From Nostoc sp. NOS(2021) (GTDB lineage Bacteria; Cyanobacteriota; Cyanobacteriia; Cyanobacteriales; Nostocaceae): 36,563 bases of DNA. The notes beneath the pieces are model-generated. The model saw only the letters and a program-made list of their open reading frames with translations, made no database searches and was not told the origin of the DNA. Numbering within the stretch: the stretch's first letter is position 1; every line of letters begins with the position of its first letter. Where the stretch lies: the NCBI RefSeq assembly GCF_017115025.1, contig NZ_JABXKM010000120.1, positions 1 through 36,563 of the forward strand, in the 5' to 3' direction. Positions 8,407 through 15,703 of the stretch are shown here, one piece after another. The translations under genes and the position numbers were made by a program.

Positions 8407-8766
8407 TCATAGAGAATCGCTGTTAGCCAAATTTTGCTGTCCTCGTACTTTAATATCCGCAAAAAAAGCTGAAAGTGACTCCTGATTATATTCAGTATAG
8501 TGACCGCTATCAAGTTGCTTAATACCAATGTCAATCTGACTGCGTAACGCTTCTAACTTGAGTTTTTGCAGTTCTTCCTCAAGGCGCTGGAGTTCATCTA
8601 TCATCTGCTGAAACGCTTGTGCCTCATGCACCACAACCTCAGCTTTCCCATTCACAGTTAGTACAAGCGGGGATTTTGTGGACTTTATCCGCTCTACGTA
8701 TTCCTTAGCATTGCGCTTGAAGTCGGTAAGAGTTTGAATATTTTTGAGATTAATTTTGATCTGCAT
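8407..8766 (-). CDS. Phd/YefM-family antitoxin, apparently without its toxin
   Basis: This 119-residue protein has the Phd/YefM N-terminal pattern: a short strand (NLKNIQTLTDFKRNAKEYVERIKST), then PLVLTVNGKAEVVVHEAQAFQQM. A long coiled-coil-like helix follows (ELQRLEEELQKLKLEALRSQI). Such proteins bind operator DNA with the N-terminal half and neutralise a RelE/Doc-type toxin with the C-terminal part. No toxin gene follows: the stop is 30 bases from the 3' end of the convergent dnaJ, and nothing suitable lies upstream on this strand. It splits the chaperone cluster and is probably an insertion. The C-terminal extension GHYTEYNQESLSAFFADIKVRG is of unknown role. Confidence 0.8.
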   Translation of the reverse strand: MQIKINLKNIQTLTDFKRNAKEYVERIKSTKSPLVLTVNGKAEVVVHEAQAFQQMIDELQRLEEELQKLKLEALRSQIDIGIKQLDSGHYTEYNQESLSAFFADIKVRGQQNLANSDSL

Positions 8767-8914
8767 CGCATCTAATTAAATGCTTTATAAAATATTTTAT
8801 CAGATGCTAGACCTGCTGTGTCTTCTTCTGTCTTCTGCAATTCATAAAGGATTTAAAATATAAAAAATATCTTTGAGCAAAGTGACTCAAACAGGCGTGA
8901 ATCACAACCGGGCA

Positions 8915-9451
8915 ATGCCACAAAGCAGTAAACTAACTTATTACTCCCTGCTAGGACTGCATCCCTCGGCATCGGTAATCGACATTCGTCGCGCTTATCG
9001 ACAACTGAGCAAACGCTATCATCCTGATACTACAGACTTGCCGACTGCGATCGCCACTCCCAAATTTCAGCAAATCAACGAAGCCTACGCCACCCTTAGT
9101 CATCCAGAACGCCGATTAAGCTACGATTTAAAAATTGGCTATTCCCGCTTTGGAGTGATTCAACCACCCCCTGATTTGAATCATCCCGTCTCGCGTTCCG
9201 ATGACTTGTCAAAATCAGCTTACCTCGATGCGAGCGATCGCCCCCTTTCATCTGGCGAAATCTTTGCTTTATTTATGCTGGTGTTAACATTTGTAGGTTG
9301 TCTGTTATTAGCAGTTGCCATCGGCTTAACTCGTGGCGAGGCTGCTTTCCAAACCCATTTGCTACAGCCAACTCCATCTGTACAACAGCACATTATCCAT
9401 GTGTCGCAACCAATTACCCCTATGGTAATTAACAATAAAAAAATTTCCTAA
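8915..9451 (+). CDS. J-domain protein with one C-terminal membrane segment
   Basis: The J domain lies near the N terminus: YYSLLGLHPSASVIDIRRAYRQLSKRY ending with the HPD motif in RYHPDTTD. A linker of about 50 residues follows, then a hydrophobic segment IFALFMLVLTFVGCLLLAVAIGL, and a short tail with no further domain. It would anchor a DnaK-stimulating J domain at a membrane (thylakoid or plasma). I chose ATG 8915 (MPQSSKLTYYSLLG); the frame opens at a TTG at 8873, but the extra 14 residues look unconserved. It probably belongs to the dnaK-dnaJ cluster from which the antitoxin gene separates it, and is followed 33 bases later by the DUF3143 gene. Confidence 0.85.
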   Translation: MPQSSKLTYYSLLGLHPSASVIDIRRAYRQLSKRYHPDTTDLPTAIATPKFQQINEAYATLSHPERRLSYDLKIGYSRFGVIQPPPDLNHPVSRSDDLSKSAYLDASDRPLSSGEIFALFMLVLTFVGCLLLAVAIGLTRGEAAFQTHLLQPTPSVQQHIIHVSQPITPMVINNKKIS

Positions 9452-9480
9452 TCCAAAATCCCAAATCCAAAATCCAAAAT
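9450..9480. repeat. Short tandem repeat (AATCCAA type)
   Basis: Four near-copies of AATCCAA/AATCCCA occupy nearly the whole gap between the J-protein stop and the DUF3143 start. The same type of repeat occurs before dnaJ at 7347-7376. Confidence 0.75.
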
Positions 9481-9484
9481 TCCT

Positions 9485-9757
9485 ATGCCTCTTCTTCCCT
9501 CTGATACCCCCCTATATAATCATCCCCTGCCACAAATTGAACAGTGGCTAAAAGACCAAGGCTGTCAACAAGACGAAACACAGAGGCATTGCTGGCATGT
9601 GCAGCGGCCTAGTTGGCAAGCTGAATTATGGCTCGACGTTGAGCAAATCGTAGTGCGATATGTCCAATCAGGGGAAAATGGACAAGATATCCAACGTTCA
9701 TTTAAATATTCTCTGAGTCGGGATGATGTAGAACAAGCCGTGTTTTCAGGGCCATAA
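9485..9757 (+). CDS. DUF3143 family protein
   Basis: This 90-residue soluble protein, with the pattern YNHPLPQIEQWLKDQGCQQD, HCWHVQRPSWQAELWLDVEQIVVRY and YSLSRDDVEQAVFSGP, matches DUF3143, a cyanobacteria- and chloroplast-restricted family of unknown function. It ends the chaperone cluster and is followed by a strong terminator. The location suggests co-expression with dnaK/dnaJ and hence a link to protein quality control, which is inference only. Confidence 0.85.
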   Translation: MPLLPSDTPLYNHPLPQIEQWLKDQGCQQDETQRHCWHVQRPSWQAELWLDVEQIVVRYVQSGENGQDIQRSFKYSLSRDDVEQAVFSGP

Positions 9758-9797
9758 GAAAGTGCGAAGTACTGTTCACCGTAAATTTAGACCAACT

Positions 9798-9838
9798 TAT
9801 AGGAAGTTTAGCTATTAGATAAAACTTCCTATATTTTT
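9798..9838 (+). terminator. Intrinsic terminator after the DUF3143 gene
   Basis: A perfect 12-bp stem, TATAGGAAGTTT (9798-9809) with AAACTTCCTATA (9822-9833), encloses a 12-base loop and is followed by five T. It probably ends the dnaK-dnaJ-J protein-DUF3143 transcription unit. Confidence 0.75.
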
Positions 9839-9900
9839 ACTCTTGTTATGGGGTTATTTTGGGGTCATACTATACTATAGACAATTTAGATAAAATTAAA

Positions 9901-10119
9901 ATGAAAATAAAATTTTCAGATGTGAAAATAGGTGATAACTTTACCCACGAACTACTAGATAGAGTCATGATAAAACTAAATGATGAGGCTTATGGTTTTA
10001 GTATGTCAAATGCAAAAAATATAAAAGAAAATCATAAAGATCTTCAAAAGGTATTTATAGCTAAAATTGAACCTAATACACCACTAGCAGAAACATTAGT
10101 AGATGTTAAAGAATGGTAA
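9901..10119 (+). CDS. Small unknown protein, paralogue of the next gene
   Basis: This 72-residue product starts MKIKFSDVKIGDNF and is not assigned to a family I can name. Its sequence aligns with residues 19-80 of the following gene: (V/I)KF-D-K-G-F at the start, an (I/V)K(I/L) strand, a GF pair and a closing (V)AKIE or VKMK strand. The frame is open upstream to a TTG at 9859, but the added residues show no similarity, so ATG 9901 is preferred. The region is visibly richer in A+T and in AAA/ATA codons than the chaperone genes, suggesting acquisition. No ribosome binding site is obvious. Confidence 0.6.
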   Translation: MKIKFSDVKIGDNFTHELLDRVMIKLNDEAYGFSMSNAKNIKENHKDLQKVFIAKIEPNTPLAETLVDVKEW

Positions 10120-10144
10120 AGGATACTCGCATAAAGGTTAATAA

Positions 10145-10519
10145 ATGTCTGAAAATCAAATAACCACAATTGATAAATGCTTTGACATAATAATGAATCC
10201 TGTCAAGTTTAAAGATATTAAACCCGGTAATATATTTGTCAAAGTTGAAAATGAAATAACATATAATAAAAATCTCATTGTAAAAATAGATGAGAAACAT
10301 GGTTTTATCATTGAAATGGAAACAACAGGGATATTTGAAGACTCATGTGAAGTATATCTTGTAAAAATGAAGAGTACAACAAATAAACTTTTAGAAAAAC
10401 TTAATGAACCATTTGAAAAAGCTATTACAAGAATTAGACTTGCAACTAACCAATCAAGAGGTAGTTTGATAGAAGAAGCTATAGGATATTTAGTTATTAA
10501 ATACAAAATCAATAACTAA
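10145..10519 (+). CDS. Small unknown protein with duplicated KFxDIKxG module and a helical C-terminal extension
   Basis: The 124-residue product contains the same module as its upstream neighbour (NPVKFKDIKPGNIF ... LIVKIDEKHGF ... VYLVKMK). It then adds about 45 residues, EKAITRIRLATNQSRGSLIEEAIGYLVIKY. That extension is predicted to be helical, and SRGSLIEEAIGYLV resembles the second helix of ribbon-helix-helix DNA-binding proteins. The genes are 25 bases apart on the same strand and probably co-transcribed. Base composition is as A+T-rich as the upstream gene. I do not recognise a named family; a DNA-binding regulator-like role is only a suggestion. Confidence 0.6.
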   Translation: MSENQITTIDKCFDIIMNPVKFKDIKPGNIFVKVENEITYNKNLIVKIDEKHGFIIEMETTGIFEDSCEVYLVKMKSTTNKLLEKLNEPFEKAITRIRLATNQSRGSLIEEAIGYLVIKYKINN

Positions 10520-10632
10520 TATAATGAATACTTGACCTTAGTAAATCTCTAAGTTGCTAAATCAAAGTTGAATAGCCAGCGATCACCGATCGTGTAGTGC
10601 GATCACCCATCTTTTGAGTTGAGGTGCGTGCG

Positions 10633-10920
10633 TTATGACTGCTGAATGCGATCGCCAGCCTTGTCTTCACTCTCCATCAAGGACACACCATTCTTCCAAA
10701 GCTCATACTCGCTAAGATCAATCTCCTCATTCCACACAATCCCATAGCCCCCTTGCTCGACCTTAAAGTTCTTAAAAAAAGCAGGTTGTCGAAGTGGAGA
10801 AAACATTGGAGTATCTAAGAGATGACGAACATCGTATTTTTTCACCTCTTGATTGGTAAATTCAATGACTAGAGTAGTATCATCGATTGCTTTGGCTTGA
10901 TGAATTCGGGGATACTTCAT
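10633..10920 (-). CDS. DUF2442 domain protein
   Basis: This 95-residue protein with MKYPRIHQAKAIDDTTLVIEFTNQEVKKYDVRHLL, FFKNFKVEQGGYGIVWNEEIDLSEYELW is a clear DUF2442 member. The family is frequently encoded directly after a DUF4160 gene, as here (18 bases apart, same strand), in a pair that looks like a toxin-antitoxin module. Its biochemical activity is unproven. The last 15 residues (about ESEDKAGDRIQQS) run through a GCGATCGC site and look like a non-conserved extension. Confidence 0.85.
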   Translation of the reverse strand: MKYPRIHQAKAIDDTTLVIEFTNQEVKKYDVRHLLDTPMFSPLRQPAFFKNFKVEQGGYGIVWNEEIDLSEYELWKNGVSLMESEDKAGDRIQQS

Positions 10921-10938
10921 ACTGCTTCTAACCTAAAT

Positions 10939-11187
10939 TTACTTTAAGGGAGGTAGTTTACGAAACTCCTGGGTATTCCACATTTGCAACATATCTTGCT
11001 GGTATAAATTGGCCCACTCTAGGACTAGCTTTTGGGCGCGATTTGGCAAATCTCCTTCAATGATTTCAAGTGATTCAATGCTGACTAACGCATTATACTC
11101 GCCATAGATTGCATGAAAATGAGGGGGAGGGTGATCGCCAAAGAACACTTTAATCACAATTCCATAGAACCGTGCAACCTCTGGCAT
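10939..11187 (-). CDS. DUF4160 domain protein
   Basis: The product starts MPEVARFYGIVIKVFFGDHPPPHFHAIYGEY, the conserved DUF4160 opening with a DHxPPHFH motif that may bind metal. It then has ALVSIESLEIIEGDLPNRAQKLVLEWANLYQQDMLQMW. I choose the ATG at 11187; the frame continues to a TTG at 11202, adding five residues. It precedes the DUF2442 gene by 18 bases and likely forms one operon with it. Toxin-antitoxin-like function is suggested by family context only. Confidence 0.85.
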   Translation of the reverse strand: MPEVARFYGIVIKVFFGDHPPPHFHAIYGEYNALVSIESLEIIEGDLPNRAQKLVLEWANLYQQDMLQMWNTQEFRKLPPLK

Positions 11188-11307
11188 AACGACATCTAAC
11201 AAATACTTAACCCGTTTATTCTACCAAAATGCGTAGTTTACCGCCGCAGGCATCGCCGATCTTGTAGCATCGCTAAGACATCCGACGAAAGTGGCAGATG
11301 CACTATT

Positions 11308-12057
11308 TTATACTTTCCCAAACCGCCGCTCCCGTTGCTGGTAGGCAGACAAGGCGCGGTGAAACTCAGCCCGGTCAAAATCGGGCCAGAGAGTATCGCT
11401 GATGTAAATTTCCCCATAAGCCATTTGCCAGAGCAGGAAATTTGAGAGGCGCATTTCTCCACTTGTGCGGATTAACAAATCTGGGTCAGTAATTCCTGCT
11501 GTGTACAAATGGCTTTCAAAGACTTGTTCATTAATTTCATCAGGTTGTAGCAAACCTTGCTGAACTTCCTTGGCGATCGCCTGACAAGCTTGTAAAATTT
11601 CTTGTCGTCCGCCATAATTAGTTGCTACCGAAAACCGGATACCGCGATTATCCTTAGTTTCTGCCATTGAACGGGATATTTCTTGTTGGAGCGATCGTGG
11701 TAGGTCTTGCAAATTCCCCACAAACTTAATTTGAACATTCTCTTCCACCATTTCCCGCAGTTCTTGGCGCAAAACTCTTTGAAACAAAGTCATCAAAAAA
11801 TCCACTTCTTCCTGCGGTCTTTTCCAATTCTCTGTCGAGAAAGCATAAGCTGTCAGCGCCTGAATTCCCCAATCTTGACAACAGCGAAGTAAATCCTTGA
11901 GAGCATCTACTCCTCGCTTATGACCCATAATCCGGGGTAGACCCTGACGTTTAGCCCATCGACCATTGCCATCCATAATTACCGCAACGTGCTGCGGCAA
12001 TAGTTCTCGTTTTAAGTCAGTAGGCAAATCTTGCAGTTTAGTTTGTTGTGCTGTCAT
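11308..12057 (-). CDS. uppS: Isoprenyl transferase (undecaprenyl diphosphate synthase type)
   Basis: This 249-residue cis-prenyltransferase condenses isopentenyl diphosphate units onto an allylic diphosphate to give the long lipid carrier for peptidoglycan and polysaccharide precursors. [20 protein letters not shown] contains the catalytic Asp29 and substrate-binding Arg. [11 protein letters not shown], the conserved [13 protein letters not shown], and [26 protein letters not shown] near the C terminus complete the family signature. Its ATG overlaps the stop of cdaA by four bases, so the two are translationally coupled. Precursors come from the pathway that includes dxr, also in this window. 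Confidence 0.95.
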   Translation of the reverse strand: MTAQQTKLQDLPTDLKRELLPQHVAVIMDGNGRWAKRQGLPRIMGHKRGVDALKDLLRCCQDWGIQALTAYAFSTENWKRPQEEVDFLMTLFQRVLRQELREMVEENVQIKFVGNLQDLPRSLQQEISRSMAETKDNRGIRFSVATNYGGRQEILQACQAIAKEVQQGLLQPDEINEQVFESHLYTAGITDPDLLIRTSGEMRLSNFLLWQMAYGEIYISDTLWPDFDRAEFHRALSAYQQRERRFGKV

Positions 12058-12977
12058 TTTTTATCTCGAGAAGCGGTCGATGGTAATCTGAGTAAACGTG
12101 AAGCCAGTGCTAGTGCCTTCCCACCCATCTGACGAACAAAACTCAACAGACCAGGAGCAACAGCTTCCCTATCCCCGGTTGGGGACAAAAGAGCCTCTAA
12201 TGACTCTTTCAGCTTCTTAATCGTCAACGGTCTATTTAGGGTTCCCCGTTCCGCTAAGGAAATGGAACCCGTTTCTTCCGATACAACGACACAAATGCAA
12301 TTTTCGACCCGCTCAGTAATTCCCATTGCCGCCCGGTGGCGTGTTCCCAACTGGCGCGAGGCTGTGCGTCCCGAAAGTGGTAAAATTATACCCGACGACA
12401 CGATCCGTGAGCCACGAATCAATGTCGCTCCATCGTGTAACAAAGTTTTCGGCTGAAAAATTGTCTGGATCAGTTCTTTAGAAACTTCCGCATTTAGCTT
12501 TACTCCTGGCACAGAAAAATCTCGCTCATCAATTGGCCCTGTGGTTTCCACAATTAGTAAAGCTCCAATGCGGTTTTTTGACAATTCTTTAACAGCCTCG
12601 ACAATTTCATCAATTACACTATCAGATTTAGGGATTGCCAGACGGTCGGGTTGAAACAACTGGCGGAATTCGCCACGCCCCAATTGCTCCAAAAACCGCC
12701 GAAACTCTAACTGTAGAGCAACTGCCATCGCCACAGCACAACCAATCACCAATTTTTCCAGTACAAAACTTAGCAGAGGTAGTCCTAATCTGCCACTTAG
12801 CGCTGAGGCTAGCATTAAGATAATGAATCCCCGCACCATCCACAGTGTCCGGCGCTCACTAATGATAACTAGTATCATGTATGTCAGCGCCAGCACTAAC
12901 ACAATATCCAGAGTCCCAAGTAGCAAGGACTGTGACCATCCTAGGTTTATCAGCCATTGCTTCCACCAATCTCTCAT
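12054..12977 (-). CDS. cdaA: Diadenylate cyclase CdaA (c-di-AMP synthase)
   Basis: This 307-residue membrane-bound enzyme makes cyclic di-AMP from two ATP. The N terminus has three hydrophobic segments (about 16-40, 46-68 and 70-90). The DAC catalytic domain follows, with HDGATLI (Asp182-Gly183-Ala184) and TRHRAAMG (Arg213-His-Arg), the two active-site motifs. The C-terminal about 40 residues ([24 protein letters not shown]) form an extra amphipathic helix. In cyanobacteria c-di-AMP is tied to osmotic, potassium and day-night control. The gene lies between lysA and uppS and shares a 4-base overlap with uppS, linking the signal enzyme to wall precursor synthesis. No cdaR-type regulator is adjacent. 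Confidence 0.93.
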   Translation of the reverse strand: MRDWWKQWLINLGWSQSLLLGTLDIVLVLALTYMILVIISERRTLWMVRGFIILMLASALSGRLGLPLLSFVLEKLVIGCAVAMAVALQLEFRRFLEQLGRGEFRQLFQPDRLAIPKSDSVIDEIVEAVKELSKNRIGALLIVETTGPIDERDFSVPGVKLNAEVSKELIQTIFQPKTLLHDGATLIRGSRIVSSGIILPLSGRTASRQLGTRHRAAMGITERVENCICVVVSEETGSISLAERGTLNRPLTIKKLKESLEALLSPTGDREAVAPGLLSFVRQMGGKALALASRLLRLPSTASRDKK

Positions 12978-13008
12978 GACATCTGGATTACACTTTTGCC
13001 TCTAATTA

Positions 13009-13168
13009 CAGTTAGTCATTAGTTATTAGTCATTAGTTCCTGGCTAATGAACGCCACTTGCTTTAACTCTGGGAACCAGAGCAACGCAGTGGCTCCCAAT
13101 GACCAAGAGAGAAGTCTGAGCGGAGGCTTCCTCCGTTGGCGCAGCCCGCCGTAGGCATCAGAACTTCG
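13009..13168. repeat. Intergenic repeats between lysA and cdaA
   Basis: Positions 13009-13037 carry TTAGTCA/TTAGTTA heptamers in tandem. Positions 13113-13168 carry a G+C-rich dispersed element of the type with GCGGAGGCTTCCTCCG (a perfect small palindrome) and CCCGCCGTAGGC. Both are typical of Nostoc-type intergenic DNA. The second could fold into a hairpin and reduce read-through from lysA into cdaA. Confidence 0.65.
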
Positions 13169-13179
13169 GGGACAAATGA

Positions 13180-14577
13180 CTATTTTTTCAGTCTTTCTGG
13201 TAGGCGATCTTGTCGAATTAAGTCTTGATAAGTTTCACGTTGCAAAATTAAATTTGCTTCGCCATTCGCCACTACAACTGCTGCCGGTCGGGGCAAGCGG
13301 TTGTAGTTAGATGCCATACTGTAATTGTACGCACCAGTTCCCATAACTACCAGAATATCTCCTGGTTCAGTCTTTGGGAGTAGGGCATTTTTAATCAGAA
13401 TATCTCCTGATTCACAATGTTTACCAGCAATTGTGACTGTTTGGGTTAAGGGAGAAGACATTTTATTGGCAACGACTGCCCGATAAACTGATTGGTAAGT
13501 AATCGGGCGCGGATTGTCAGACATTCCTCCATCAATTGCCACGTAGGTACGAATTTCTGGGATAACTTTGGATGAACCAACAGTATAGGCAGTAACGCAA
13601 GCTGTAGCAATTAGCGATCGCCCTGGTTCACTCAATAACTTCGGCAAAGGCAGATTTTCGGCTGCACAAGCTTCTTGGATCACTTCACAAATCGCCTTCA
13701 CCCACTCTTCAATGCTGGGGGGATCATCTGATTCTGTATACTTAATCCCTAAACCGCCACCAACATTTAACTCTGTAATATTTAAACCATACTTCGCGGC
13801 ATCCCGCAGCCACTGCACCATGACAGCCGCCAAATCTTGATGCGGTTGGCGCTCAAAAATTTGGGAACCAATATGAGCGTGTACTCCTACGCAATTAAGG
13901 GCAGATTGTTGACTGACAAAGGTAAAAACTTCATCTAAATCATTGGGATCAAAGCCAAATTTGCTATCTAAGTGTCCCGTGCGGATATATTCGTGGGTGT
14001 GGCACTCGATACCAGGAGTTAGCCGTAGCATGATGCGGATTGATTGAGCAGGTTGGGCTATTTCCACAAGGGTACGTAACTCATACCAGTTATCCGCCAC
14101 AATGGTGACACCAGACTCGATCGCTAAAATTAGTTCTTCACGAGATTTATTATTGCCGTGAAGGTAGATTTTATTGGGACTAACACCCGCTTGCAGAGCG
14201 GTGTAAAGTTCCCCCCCGGAGACTACATCGATTCCTAAGCCCTCAGAGGCAGCGATCGCACAAACTGCTAAACAATTCCAAGCTTTTGAGGCATACAATA
14301 CTTGAGATTCGCCCTTGTAGTATTGCTTGAAAGCATCTCGGTATTGCTGACAAGCCGAACGCAGGGTTTCTTCATCTAAAATATATAAAGGTGAACCAAA
14401 CTGCTTAACTAGGGTTGTAACATCACACCCACCAATTTCCAGGAGGTCATGATCATGAACTCTGGCAGTCAAGGGTAAAAGTTCTTGATTAGGCGATGGA
14501 TTTGGATTGGTGTCACGCCTTTGAGGTAAATATTGACTTCCAGAATGTTGAACCCCAGTGGGGTGAGTCGATACCAT
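13180..14577 (-). CDS. lysA: Diaminopimelate decarboxylase
   Basis: This 465-residue PLP enzyme, an alanine-racemase-fold type III decarboxylase, converts meso-diaminopimelate to lysine, the last step of the pathway. The PLP lysine is in VLYASKAWNC (Lys98). HAHIGSQIF, the glycine-rich NVGGGLGIKY, the phosphate-binding EPGRSLIA, the active-site CESGD and the late GTGAYNYSMASNYN complete the signature. There is a 40-residue low-complexity N-terminal extension before the catalytic domain (STHPTGVQHSGSQYLPQRR), usual for cyanobacterial LysA. It is upstream of cdaA and uppS in the same direction and divergent from rimI. The substrate diaminopimelate is also the peptidoglycan cross-linker. Confidence 0.95.
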   Translation of the reverse strand: MVSTHPTGVQHSGSQYLPQRRDTNPNPSPNQELLPLTARVHDHDLLEIGGCDVTTLVKQFGSPLYILDEETLRSACQQYRDAFKQYYKGESQVLYASKAWNCLAVCAIAASEGLGIDVVSGGELYTALQAGVSPNKIYLHGNNKSREELILAIESGVTIVADNWYELRTLVEIAQPAQSIRIMLRLTPGIECHTHEYIRTGHLDSKFGFDPNDLDEVFTFVSQQSALNCVGVHAHIGSQIFERQPHQDLAAVMVQWLRDAAKYGLNITELNVGGGLGIKYTESDDPPSIEEWVKAICEVIQEACAAENLPLPKLLSEPGRSLIATACVTAYTVGSSKVIPEIRTYVAIDGGMSDNPRPITYQSVYRAVVANKMSSPLTQTVTIAGKHCESGDILIKNALLPKTEPGDILVVMGTGAYNYSMASNYNRLPRPAAVVVANGEANLILQRETYQDLIRQDRLPERLKK

Positions 14578-14669
14578 AATTATAAAAGTTTTCCTTGTTC
14601 AAATTACGGGCTTTGAATTATTCTCCCGATTCCCAGTTTACAAAGCGTTTGTAACGTTATTCAATAAAT

Positions 14670-15221
14670 GTGATCTCATTAGACTTAGAAATTCAATTAC
14701 TGACTCCAAAGCATCTAAGTGCATTATTGGAACTGGATCAAGCCTGTTTTGGCGGTCTATGGACAATGGAGGGCTACCAACGAGAGTTGGACAGTCCCAA
14801 CAGCGATCTGTTGGGTTTATTTTCCCCTGTCTCTAATTCGAGACTGCTGGGAATGGGTTGCTTTTGGTCAATTTTAGAGGAAGCCCACATTACAATTTTG
14901 GCGGTTCATCCCCAATATCACCGTCAAGGAATGGGTGCGGCTTTATTATATTCACTTCTCAAGACAGCTTGCGATCGCAAAATGGAGCGAGCTACCCTCG
15001 AAGTGCGAGCTTCTAACTTGGGGGCTATATCTTTATATCAAAAATTTGGCTTCAAAACAGCTGGGCGGCGGCGGCGTTACTACCAAGATAACGATGAGGA
15101 CGCGCTGATTCTTTGGCTCCCAGATTTACAATACCCCAAATTTCAAGCAACTTTAGACCAGTGGCGTTCCATGATCAGCGATCGCCTGGACAAATCCTCT
15201 TGGCACTTGCTTTTTAAGTAG
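14670..15221 (+). CDS. rimI: GNAT acetyltransferase, probable RimI (ribosomal protein S18 alanine N-acetyltransferase)
   Basis: This 183-residue GNAT protein has the acetyl-CoA-binding motif in LAVHPQYHRQGMGAALLYSLLKTA (Q/RxxGxG/A). RATLEVRASNLGAISLYQKFGFKTAGRRRRYY follows, the characteristic RimI pattern (LEVR.SN..A..LY.K.GF...G.R..YY). RimI acetylates the N terminus of ribosomal protein S18. The start is GTG; an overlapping ATG two bases earlier is out of frame. It extends about 30 residues beyond the E. coli enzyme (LQYPKFQATLDQWRSMISDRLD). It is divergent from lysA, with 92 bases between starts. Confidence 0.88.
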   Translation: MISLDLEIQLLTPKHLSALLELDQACFGGLWTMEGYQRELDSPNSDLLGLFSPVSNSRLLGMGCFWSILEEAHITILAVHPQYHRQGMGAALLYSLLKTACDRKMERATLEVRASNLGAISLYQKFGFKTAGRRRRYYQDNDEDALILWLPDLQYPKFQATLDQWRSMISDRLDKSSWHLLFK

Positions 15222-15703
15222 TTGCGGATTATTAATTTGGAATTAGGGGCTGACAAATAAAAAAATACCCCACAAGATTGGATAATTTATTTGTTGGAAA
15301 TCCCTTATTGGGGCTTGTGATCAGCTTCAGCAAAAAAATGCAACTTTGCTGCGCCTAATTATATTTAAATATTTTATATAAAAAGGTTATCTAATAATAT
15401 AAACTTATATAAAAATATTTTTGCTTGACATTAAAAAATACATCTGTTAAATATAAGTGTTTGGGATTGAGTAAAGAAACTCTTAATGTAAGCAGTCAGC
15501 TATTTGTAATAAATCCCAAAAACGCTGGTGAACTAAAGCTCCTCAGTACACTAGCCAGACAAAAGTAGTCAATAGTTAACAATAAGCCCATCAACCCAAG
15601 TCATAGCTTCAGGATGTCTATAATCTGTTATACAGGCATCCAAAAGCTTTGCCTGTGCTAAAATCAGCATACCGGCACGACCGCAGGTGATGGGAAAAAT
15701 GCC
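15222..15703. other. A+T-rich leader between rimI and clpC
   Basis: These 482 bases contain no supported gene. The stretch 15355-15460 is extremely A+T-rich and contains the candidate clpC promoter. From it to the clpC ATG is a leader of about 245 nt, long enough for regulatory structure, though I see no recognised riboswitch. Confidence 0.6.
15425..15453 (+). promoter_or_regulatory. Candidate sigma-70-type promoter for clpC
   Basis: TTGACA at 15425-15430 is separated by 17 bases from TAAATA at 15448-15453, close to the consensus for a group 1 sigma factor. It lies in the A+T-rich tract on the clpC strand. Not proven; the leader would be about 245 nt long. Confidence 0.5.
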
